A stretch of 64,000 bases of DNA from Terrimicrobiaceae bacterium. Lineage in GTDB: Bacteria; Verrucomicrobiota; Verrucomicrobiia; Chthoniobacterales; Terrimicrobiaceae. The notes under the pieces are model-generated. The model was not told the DNA's origin. It ran no database searches and saw only the letters and a program-made list of their open reading frames with translations. The position numbers and the translations under genes were made by a program. This document shows, one piece after another, positions 36,863 to 45,549 of the stretch. The first letter of the stretch is position 1. Each line of letters starts with the position of its first letter. Location of the stretch: positions 372,001 through 436,000 of the forward strand of contig JAGYIV010000008.1 in assembly GCA_018402345.1 (NCBI GenBank). Reading direction: 5' to 3'.

Positions 36863-37912
36863 ATGCCGAGACAAGTGCGTATTGAGTTTGAAGGGGCGAT
36901 GTATCATGTGATGGCGCGTGGGAATCGTCGGGGGGATATTGTTTTTGATGACGAAGACCGGAAGACCTATGTTCGGACGCTCGCCGAGGCTTGCAAGCGG
37001 GCGGGGTTCAGGATTCACGCCTACGTATTGATGAACAATCACTACCACCTCCTTCTGGAAACTCCCCACGCCAATCTCACGGCAGGAATGGGGTGGTTTC
37101 AGAATGCCTACACGCGCCGCATCAATACGCGTCACAGGCTGTGGGGACATCTGTTTGGAGGGCGCTACAAGGCAATTTTGGTGGAGCCCGGGAATGCTTA
37201 CTGGGCGATTTTGGACTACATTCATCTCAATCCCGTGCGGGCGGGACTGGTGACTGGGAGGGAAGGCATGGAGTCCTATGCGTGGAGCAGCCTGCCCATG
37301 TATCTGAGGGATGCGAGGGAACGGCCGGAGTTTTTGGAGACTGCGATGGCATTTGGTGCCAGCGGGTGCCGGGATGATGCGGCGGGTCGGAGGGAGTTTT
37401 TACTTGGGTTGGAGCGGAGCGTGGACTGGTCAAATCCCACGCAGGCGGGGGTGGTCTTTTCCTCGGCCCAGCGTGAACCGGAGTTGTCGGTGCATGCGGC
37501 ACTGAGACGGGGGTGGTTTTTTGGATCGCAGGCGTTCCGGGAACTTCTCATGGCCAAACTCAAGAGCAAACTTGAGGAGGGCGGCAGGGAAATCGCTAAT
37601 GGATACCACGGCCCGGAAGTCAAAGACCATCAGGACTCTATGGCGGAGCGTCTCGCATCCGCCGGGTGCTTGTATTTTGGATTGTCGGGGGAGGACTTGA
37701 GGAAATTGCCGAAAAACGATCGCCGAAAGGCGCTGATCGCGTCGTTGATTCACCGGGAGACGACAGTGCCGCTGGATTGGATCAGCAAGAGATTGGAAAT
37801 GGGCGTCCGCGCCGGAGTGTGCCGAAGCATCAAACGACATCGCGACGAGATCGAAACAAATGACGAACTCAAAGCGGCGGAGAGGGAAATAATGTCAAGA
37901 ATTCATGCCTGA
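36863..37912 (+). CDS. REP-associated tyrosine transposase (Y1 family)
   Basis: A 349-residue HUH single-strand transposase of the RAYT/IS200-like kind. The metal-binding HUH motif is HYH at residues 60-62 (MNNHYHLLLETP), and the likely nucleophile is Tyr83 in FQNAYTRR. Further family marks are the N-terminus PRQVRIEFEGAMYHVMARGNRR and IHLNPVRAGLV. The C-terminal half (about 190-349) is longer than in minimal RAYTs and holds a helix-turn-helix-like region (PLDWISKRLEMGVRAGVCRSIKRH). The base composition is less GC-rich than its neighbours. The ATG at 36863 gives the standard start. Confidence 0.88.
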   Translation: MPRQVRIEFEGAMYHVMARGNRRGDIVFDDEDRKTYVRTLAEACKRAGFRIHAYVLMNNHYHLLLETPHANLTAGMGWFQNAYTRRINTRHRLWGHLFGGRYKAILVEPGNAYWAILDYIHLNPVRAGLVTGREGMESYAWSSLPMYLRDARERPEFLETAMAFGASGCRDDAAGRREFLLGLERSVDWSNPTQAGVVFSSAQREPELSVHAALRRGWFFGSQAFRELLMAKLKSKLEEGGREIANGYHGPEVKDHQDSMAERLASAGCLYFGLSGEDLRKLPKNDRRKALIASLIHRETTVPLDWISKRLEMGVRAGVCRSIKRHRDEIETNDELKAAEREIMSRIHA

Positions 37913-37916
37913 CCCC
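37894..37916 (-). repeat. Right inverted repeat of the RAYT element
   Basis: GTCAAGAATTCATGCCTGACCCC, given here in parts: GTCAAGAATT, CATG, CCTGACCCC. It contains the last codons and the TGA stop of the transposase gene. Confidence 0.75.
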
Positions 37917-37991
37917 TGTGTTTGGTCTCGCTGTTTTCATGGATTGCATAATCGATCCCGCCAACTCTATTTGCTCCTCCGCTGATCAGAA

Positions 37992-38390
37992 TCAGGGCCG
38001 ATGAAGTTCGATGGGGATCAGGGGTTCATACAAACCAAAATCCGGATCGGTTGTGTAAATCGGAAAACGGCGGCGGACAGCCATCGCGCAAATCAAAAAA
38101 TCGATCGGCGAACCTTGAATGCCCTTTGATCGGCAAACATTGAAAAACTTGGCGGCGGTTGTGTGATCTTCGTTGTCAGCGAAAAAAATTGGTAGCGCTT
38201 GAGTAGCCTGCTCGATCCGCTCGAAATGCTCGGGCAACTTGATTCCGGAAAGAATCTCTTGGCACACGATACCGAAAAGCGCCAATTCATTGGCTTCGAT
38301 CAAGATTCCCACATTCCGAGCGATCTCGTTTGTGCCACTCGATGATCGCCGGAGAAATTGCGATAGTGCGGAGGTGTCGCACGCGATCAT
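37992..38390 (-). CDS. vapC: PIN-domain ribonuclease toxin (VapC)
   Basis: A 132-residue PIN-domain protein. Acidic active-site residues are in MIACDTSALSQ (Asp5), VCQEILSG (Glu), SPIDFLICAMA (Asp) and TTDPDFG (Asp), the layout of VapC RNases. It overlaps the upstream antitoxin gene by 4 bases. The pair is AT-richer than the flanking aspS and was probably acquired. The RNA target cannot be told from sequence. Confidence 0.88.
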   Translation of the reverse strand: MIACDTSALSQFLRRSSSGTNEIARNVGILIEANELALFGIVCQEILSGIKLPEHFERIEQATQALPIFFADNEDHTTAAKFFNVCRSKGIQGSPIDFLICAMAVRRRFPIYTTDPDFGLYEPLIPIELHRP

Positions 38391-38593
38391 GGGGTCTTGC
38401 GGCGACGCAACGCTTTGTAGTCGTAGTCCTCAAAGTAGTCAATCTGGCCCCGGAGATCCAGAAGCTGCTTCCTCATACGACTTTGAATGAATTCTTTAAG
38501 TGCTTCATTGACCGTTTCCCGCTTGGTGGACAAACCAGCCAATGACTTGGCCTGCTCCAGCAACGCTTGGTCGATTTGTAAATTCGTAGCCAC
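38387..38593 (-). CDS. vapB: VapB-type antitoxin
   Basis: A 68-residue protein with a GTG start, the partner of the PIN toxin. Residues 1-40 (NLQIDQALLEQAKSLAGLS, TVNEALKEFIQSR) fit a ribbon-helix-helix DNA-binding domain of the VapB/MazE-like kind, followed by a basic tail that would grip the toxin. It lies 50 bases upstream of the aspS stop on the same strand. Confidence 0.83.
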   Translation of the reverse strand: MATNLQIDQALLEQAKSLAGLSTKRETVNEALKEFIQSRMRKQLLDLRGQIDYFEDYDYKALRRRKTP

Positions 38594-38643
38594 ACAAAAA
38601 ACTTACACATCCGGTTTGTGTGAAGCAACGGCTTTTTATGGCC

Positions 38644-40416
<1,773 letters not shown>

Positions 40417-40423
40417 CGGAGTT

Positions 40424-41677
40424 TTAAGAATTAAGTTTGTAAGTTTTAAGTTTTGGAACGAGGGCGGTGTGGTCGAGGGATTCCTCGGTGCGGGTGGCGA
40501 GGTGCTTAAGTTTCACGGCAGGCCATTCCTGGCCGACGATGACGGCGTGGCGCGCACCGAGGTGCTCGGCTTCTTGGAATTGCTTGCCGATTTTGGCGGG
40601 TTTGAGCGAAAAGTCTGTCGAGAGACCAAGTTCGCGGCAGGTTTGAACGATCGACAAGGCCTCGGCGCGGCGGGATTCGTCGGCGATAATGACAAACACA
40701 TCGCTGGATTGTGCGAGTGCGGCTTGGAGTTTCACGGAAGCGGCGGGGGTTTCGTCGATGAGGTGGCCGAGCACGACATCGCCCATCCCGAATCCGATCG
40801 CCGGCAGATCGGCGGCACCGTCGCTGAGGCCATGGATGAGGCCGTCGTAGCGCCCGCCGCCAGCGAGAGCGCGCAGGGTCTTCGACCGGTCGAAGATCTC
40901 GAAGACCACTCCGGTGTAGTAGGCAAGACCGCGAACAATCGAGAGGTCGGGCTGGACAAACCCGCTCAAGCCCCGGGCGGCGAGGGCTTCGAGCACGGGC
41001 GCAAATGCCTCTGGACTGCCAGCGGCGATAAAGGCCCTCAGGTCGTCGACCGTGAGACCGGTGGGAGCTAGCTTGGCATTGAGCTTCTCCGCTGGCTCGC
41101 GCTCAAGCTTGTCGGCACAGGCGAGCGCGGTGCGGCAGGCTGCCGCGTCGCAGCCACGCGACTGAAGAAAATCCATCCATGCCTTGCGGTCGCTGAGGCG
41201 CACGACGAAGTGCTCGGCGGTGAACCCGAAGGCCCGCATGAGATCGACCGCCAACGCGATGATCTCGGCATCCGCCTGCGGCGAGGATTCGCCGATGATG
41301 TCGGCGTTGAATTGCAGAAACTCGCGCAGGCGGCCCTTTTGCTGGCGCTCGTGACGGAAGAAATTCGACACGCAAAACCACTTCATGGGCTTGCGGTAGT
41401 GCTTCTCCCTCGCAGCGACCATGCGGGCGAGCGTGGGGGTCATTTCCGGACGCAGGGCGACTTCGCGGCCGCCGCGGTCGGTGAATGAGTAGAGCTGCTC
41501 TAGAATCTCGGCCCCCTCCTCGTTTTTTTTGCGGTAGAGGTCGGTGCTTTCGAGCACTGGCCCGTCGAACTCGACAAATCCGTAGCGGCGGGAGACGGCG
41601 CGCCATGTCTCAAGGACATGGTTCCGGCGCGCACATTCCTCGGGATAAAAATCGCGGAATCCTGGCAGGGCTTGCAT
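40424..41677 (-). CDS. hisS: Histidyl-tRNA synthetase
   Basis: A 417-residue class II synthetase. Motif 1 region is PGFRDFYPEE and YGFVEFDGPVLESTDLY, motif 2 is KWFCVSNFFRHERQQKGRLREFLQFNAD, and the histidine-A signature appears as FVQPDLSIVRGLAYYTG; motif 3 is GGGRYDGLIHG, with GIGMG-like FGMGDVVL. The C-terminal anticodon-binding domain follows. The ATG at 41677 (MQALPGFRD) is the family start. It is co-directional with aspS, a frequent bacterial pairing. Confidence 0.95.
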   Translation of the reverse strand: MQALPGFRDFYPEECARRNHVLETWRAVSRRYGFVEFDGPVLESTDLYRKKNEEGAEILEQLYSFTDRGGREVALRPEMTPTLARMVAAREKHYRKPMKWFCVSNFFRHERQQKGRLREFLQFNADIIGESSPQADAEIIALAVDLMRAFGFTAEHFVVRLSDRKAWMDFLQSRGCDAAACRTALACADKLEREPAEKLNAKLAPTGLTVDDLRAFIAAGSPEAFAPVLEALAARGLSGFVQPDLSIVRGLAYYTGVVFEIFDRSKTLRALAGGGRYDGLIHGLSDGAADLPAIGFGMGDVVLGHLIDETPAASVKLQAALAQSSDVFVIIADESRRAEALSIVQTCRELGLSTDFSLKPAKIGKQFQEAEHLGARHAVIVGQEWPAVKLKHLATRTEESLDHTALVPKLKTYKLNS

Positions 41678-41782
41678 CACGGCGAGCACCTCCTGGCACG
41701 GGTCACGGGAAAAATCATGAACTGAGACTGCCAACTTGCCCCGCCGCTGCAAAGCCGCAAAAACTTCGCGGCCTCGGGCGGT

Positions 41783-42229
41783 TCAGGAAAGTTTCCGCTC
41801 GGTCGCCTGGAACCCGATGTGGTTTCCCCGAGTGTCGCTCAACGGCTCCAACTCGATCCTCACATTGTAGGGGGTTTTGTCTTTATGGTAGTTGAGCATT
41901 TCGACTTGGCAGGACTTTCTGGCGCGGATGGCCTCGCGCAGCACCTCGATGCTCTCGGCGGTGGTCGCCGGACCTTGAAGAAGCGACCCCGGTTTTTTGC
42001 CGGAAATCTCCGGGAAGGAAAAACCGCACAACTGAGAAAACGAGGGATTGATCCGCACCACACAGCCGTCGGCATCTGTCACCACGCGGGCGGGTTCCGC
42101 CTCGATCCACTCAAGGAGGTCTTCCAGCAATACCGACGAGGCATCCTCGCTGAGGACATCCGATTGGGTGCCTGTTCTTTCAAAAAGGTCTGCGATCATT
42201 CGATGTGGTATTACGGAAGGCTTGATCAT
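41783..42229 (-). CDS. Stand-alone PAS domain protein, LOV-like without photoactive Cys
   Basis: A 148-residue protein made up of a short N-terminal helix region and one PAS domain (about 40-145). It reads VVRINPSFSQLCGFSFPEISGKKPGSLLQG, close to the LOV pattern GxNCRFLQG. The flavin-binding cysteine of true LOV domains is replaced (KPGSLLQG), so blue-light chemistry through a flavin-cysteine bond is not expected. No kinase or other output domain is attached. It lies between hisS and cobA-hemD with 11 bases to the latter. Confidence 0.75.
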   Translation of the reverse strand: MIKPSVIPHRMIADLFERTGTQSDVLSEDASSVLLEDLLEWIEAEPARVVTDADGCVVRINPSFSQLCGFSFPEISGKKPGSLLQGPATTAESIEVLREAIRARKSCQVEMLNYHKDKTPYNVRIELEPLSDTRGNHIGFQATERKLS

Positions 42230-42240
42230 GCGGATACGGG

Positions 42241-43758
42241 TTATTTGTTCTGTGGTTCAAAAAATTTCACAATCGCATCGACGAGGCCCGGAATGTCATG
42301 CACGGCCGCCTCGACATCCACCGGCATGCCAAGCTCGCGCATGGTGTTCGAGGTCACCGGCCCGATGCTCGCGTAGGCAACCCCCTCGCTCGGCGGGAGG
42401 TTGAGGGCGTGAAAATTCTCGGCGGTCGAGGAACTCGTGAATGTCACCAAATCCGCCCCCGACTCGCGGTAGCGGCGAATTCCGCCCGAGGCATCCTCCG
42501 TCTCGGGCACGGTGCGATAGGCCACTGCCTCGTCGATGATCGCTCCGAGGCGTGTCAATTCCCTCGGTAGCACATCTCTCGCGCCCTCGGCCCGGGCGAG
42601 AAGGATTTTCAGGTTGTCGATGCTGGTTTCCTTTTGGAGGGCGGAGATGATTTCCTCAGCGACGTATTTTTCGGGTTGCACATCGACCTGGAACCGGAAG
42701 GCGTTCACGCGCGCGGCGGTGGCGGGGCCGATCGCGGCGATGCGCACTCCGCCGAGGGAGCGGGCGTCCTTGTAGAGTTCAAAGAAGACATTGAAAAAGG
42801 CGTCCGCACCATTCGGGCTGGTGAAAATCAGCCAGTCATACGAGTGGGCGTAGGCGACCGCCTCGTAGAAGGCGCGCTTGTCGGGAGCGGACTCGATACG
42901 AATCGTGGGCATCTCAAAGGCATCCGCCCCCAGCGCGCGGAGCTGCTGGACCATTTCACCGGCCTGCTGGCGGGTGCGTGTGACGCCGATGCGTTTTCCA
43001 AACAGCGGGAGCGACTCGAACCAGTTCAGCGACCCGCGCAGGTTCACGACCTCGCCGAAGACCGCCACGGCGGGGGCCTTGAAAGAAGCAGCAGCGGCTT
43101 TTTCGGCGATCTCCTCCAGCGTGCCAGTGAGCGTCTTCTGCTCGCCTGTGGTCGCCCAGCGGATCAATGCCACTGGCATCCCAGCTGCCATGCCCGCCGC
43201 CATGAGCCCTGCGGTGATCGTGGCAAGCCGCTCGACTCCCATGAGCATGACCTTCGTGCCAGGCGCGGCGGCAAGAGCGGCATAGTCGATCGAGCTTTCG
43301 GTCTTGGTGGGATCCTCGTGCCCTGTGAAGATCGTGAGCATCGTGTTGTGGGCGCGGTGGGTAACGGGAATTCCCGCATAGGCCGGCCCCCCGATGGCCG
43401 ACGTGACGCCCGGCACGACCTCGAACCTGCAGCCCGCCGCCACCAGCGCCTCGGCCTCCTCCCCTCCCCTCCCGAACAAAAACGGATCGCCTCCCTTCAG
43501 ACGCGCAACAATTTTCCCTGCGCTGGTCTTTTCGACGAGCAGGGCATTGATTTCCTCCTGCCGGAGCGTGTGGGCACCAGCCTTCTTGCCAACATAGATT
43601 TGCTCCGCCCCCTCGGGCGCCCACTGAAGCAAGGCGGGGTTCGACAGGTAATCATAGACAACAACATCCGCCCGGCGGAGGCATTCGCGGCCTTTGAGCG
43701 TGAGGAGAAGCGGATCGCCGGGACCGGCGCCGACGAGATGGCAGATTCCTTCGGGCAT
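42241..43758 (-). CDS. cobA-hemD: Uroporphyrinogen-III methyltransferase / uroporphyrinogen-III synthase fusion
   Basis: A 505-residue two-domain enzyme of siroheme/corrin and heme synthesis. Residues 1-250 are a SAM-dependent methyltransferase (LVGAGPGDPLLLTLKG, VVYDYLSNPALL, ARLKGGDPFLFGRGGEEAEAL, GVTSAIGGPAYAGIPVTHR). Residues about 265-500 are a HemD-type synthase (RIGVTRTRQQAGEMV, DWLIFTSPNGADAFF, VTFTSSSTAENF). The two reactions act in opposite order on the same intermediate, which is why they are often fused. The ATG at 43758 gives the usual start; the longer frame is not conserved-looking. Confidence 0.92.
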   Translation of the reverse strand: MPEGICHLVGAGPGDPLLLTLKGRECLRRADVVVYDYLSNPALLQWAPEGAEQIYVGKKAGAHTLRQEEINALLVEKTSAGKIVARLKGGDPFLFGRGGEEAEALVAAGCRFEVVPGVTSAIGGPAYAGIPVTHRAHNTMLTIFTGHEDPTKTESSIDYAALAAAPGTKVMLMGVERLATITAGLMAAGMAAGMPVALIRWATTGEQKTLTGTLEEIAEKAAAASFKAPAVAVFGEVVNLRGSLNWFESLPLFGKRIGVTRTRQQAGEMVQQLRALGADAFEMPTIRIESAPDKRAFYEAVAYAHSYDWLIFTSPNGADAFFNVFFELYKDARSLGGVRIAAIGPATAARVNAFRFQVDVQPEKYVAEEIISALQKETSIDNLKILLARAEGARDVLPRELTRLGAIIDEAVAYRTVPETEDASGGIRRYRESGADLVTFTSSSTAENFHALNLPPSEGVAYASIGPVTSNTMRELGMPVDVEAAVHDIPGLVDAIVKFFEPQNK

Positions 43759-43846
43759 GTGCGGGTGATGCTGCCATGCCGCCGCGCACGAAGAAAATCC
43801 TTTTGATTGACTGGATAAATCCGGCACGCCCGTTCATCATGCCCCG

Positions 43847-44551
43847 ATGCTCGAAGTCGTCGAACACCTCCTTGCCCTCCAAGACCGCGACCAGCGGCTC
43901 CGAAATGTCCGTTTGGAACTGCAAGCCGTGCCTGCGGAAATCGCCGCCAGGCAAAAGCTCGTCACGGATGCCAACGCGCGCCTTGAGGCCTCGAAAGCCC
44001 GCGCCAAAGCGATCGAGGTCGAGAAGAAAACGCTCACCGGCGACGCCGATGCCAAGCGCGCGCAGATCGACCGCTACAAAAACCAGCAGCTCCAGACCCG
44101 CAAAAACGAGGAATACTCCGCCCTCGCCCACGAGATCGCGGCCGCCCAAAAGCAAATCACCACGATCGAGGACAAGGAACTTGTGCTCATGGAAGAGGCC
44201 GAGAGCCTCGCCCCGGCGATCGCCGAGGCTGAAAAAACATTCACCGTCGAACGAACCCGCCTTGAGGGCCAAATTGCCACCATCAAGGAAAAGGAGGCGA
44301 ACCTGACCGCGCGCCTCGCCGATCTCGAGCTGGAACGCGCCGCCGCCACCGCAGGCATCGACGAGGAGCTCCTGGAGCGCTACGAGCGGCTTTTTGAAAC
44401 CAAAAATGCCCGTGCGGTTGTCACTGTCGAACATGACGTGTGCTCAGGGTGCCATATGAAGGTCACCGCGCAGACCAGCCTCGCCCTCCGCTCCGACAAG
44501 GCACTAGTGTCTTGTCCCCAATGCGGCCGCATCCTACATCTTCCCCTTTGA
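43847..44551 (+). CDS. Coiled-coil zinc-ribbon protein
   Basis: A 234-residue protein whose first 165 residues form a long coiled coil (heptads rich in Ala, Glu, Lys). It ends in a C4 zinc ribbon: CSGCHM at about 199-204 and CPQCGR at about 224-229. This is the conserved bacterial zf-RING_7/COG1579 family, thought to bind nucleic acid, with no settled function. The kinase-like gene follows after 8 bases on the same strand. Confidence 0.88.
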   Translation: MLEVVEHLLALQDRDQRLRNVRLELQAVPAEIAARQKLVTDANARLEASKARAKAIEVEKKTLTGDADAKRAQIDRYKNQQLQTRKNEEYSALAHEIAAAQKQITTIEDKELVLMEEAESLAPAIAEAEKTFTVERTRLEGQIATIKEKEANLTARLADLELERAAATAGIDEELLERYERLFETKNARAVVTVEHDVCSGCHMKVTAQTSLALRSDKALVSCPQCGRILHLPL

Positions 44552-44559
44552 CAATTCCC

Positions 44560-45549
44560 ATGGTCGCACGGGAGGACATCATCTTGCTCACAAGCGCCAG
44601 GTTTCCGCACACCTCGGAATTCCCCTCGGAGATCGTTCCCTTGGAAAAAGGAGGCTCCGACCGCAATTTCCACCGCATCCGCAACGGCAACGGCTCGATG
44701 ATTTTTGTGAAATACTCCGGCAAGAAGGAGGAAAACCGACACTACGTCGATATCGCCCGGTTTCTTGCCAAGGAGGGTGTGCCAGTGCCCGGCGTCTTTG
44801 AGCACGATCCTGTGGAGGGGCTGATCTGGATGCAGGACATGGGCGAGGAGGACTTGTGGTCCTACAGGAACGAACCTTGGGCTGTGCGCCGCCCACTCTA
44901 CGAATCGACGCTCGACGCCGTCCTCGCCATGCACACCGCCGCCAGCCGCGCGGCGGAGGGAGCCGATTTGCGGCTCGAGCGGGTGTTCGATGCCGACCTC
45001 TACCGCTGGGAACAGGGCTACTTTTTCGACAATTGCCTCGGCGCGCATTTCGGGTTGCACGGCGCGACTCTTGATGCTCTCCGCTCGCTCCCGGTATTGA
45101 ATGACGCCGCCGAACACCTCGCCTCGCTCCCGCGGGTGCTCGTGCACCGAGATTTCCAGTCGCAGAACATCATGATCCAACACGGCCGCGCCTGGCTCAT
45201 CGATTTCCAGGGCATGCGGTTCGGCCTCCCTCAATACGATCTCGCCTCCCTCCTTCACGATCCCTACGTGGCGCTTGCCGAGGCGGAGAAATCCGAACTC
45301 CTCGAGTATTACAAATCCCGCCTCGAGGCCTCCGGCGGCACCGTCGCTGCGGATTTCGACACGGTGTTCGACTGGTGCTCCGTCCAGCGCCTCATGCAGG
45401 CCCTCGGCGCCTACGGGTTTCTCGGGCACCACAAAGGGCGCACCGAATTTCTCGCACACATCCCCGCCGCCCGCGCCACCCTCCGCAACACGGCTTCACG
45501 CCTAGAGGGGCTCGCACCACTCGTCAACCAACTCGCATCGCTCCCATGA
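44560..45549 (+). CDS. Aminoglycoside-phosphotransferase-fold sugar kinase
   Basis: A 329-residue kinase of the APH/choline-kinase fold (COG3178-like, near the amino-sugar kinase AmgK). The catalytic loop is VLVHRDFQSQNIMI (Asp in HRD), the metal-binding segment is LIDFQGMRFG, and the ATP-side lysine is in IFVKYSG. It overlaps the glgE start by 4 bases, so the two are co-translated. In actinobacteria an APH-fold maltokinase supplies maltose-1-phosphate to GlgE; this protein is shorter and not clearly of that subfamily, so maltokinase is a hypothesis and amino-sugar kinase the alternative. Confidence 0.75.
   Translation: MVAREDIILLTSARFPHTSEFPSEIVPLEKGGSDRNFHRIRNGNGSMIFVKYSGKKEENRHYVDIARFLAKEGVPVPGVFEHDPVEGLIWMQDMGEEDLWSYRNEPWAVRRPLYESTLDAVLAMHTAASRAAEGADLRLERVFDADLYRWEQGYFFDNCLGAHFGLHGATLDALRSLPVLNDAAEHLASLPRVLVHRDFQSQNIMIQHGRAWLIDFQGMRFGLPQYDLASLLHDPYVALAEAEKSELLEYYKSRLEASGGTVAADFDTVFDWCSVQRLMQALGAYGFLGHHKGRTEFLAHIPAARATLRNTASRLEGLAPLVNQLASLP

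Larger units (their letters stand above)
36810..37916 (+). mobile_element. RAYT (REP-associated transposase) element with inverted ends
   Basis: A single-gene element bounded by 23-base inverted repeats at 36810-36832 and 37894-37916. The ends read GGGGTCAGG...TTCTTGAC and GTCAAGAATT...CCTGACCCC. They pair at all but about four central positions. The left end covers the stop codon of the zeta-like toxin gene and the right end covers the stop codon of the transposase. No target duplication is visible, as expected for HUH enzymes. Confidence 0.7.

Noticed and set aside
42634-43806. 390-residue frame opposite cobA-hemD
   Set aside because: Antisense shadow of a two-domain enzyme with clear motifs on the other strand.
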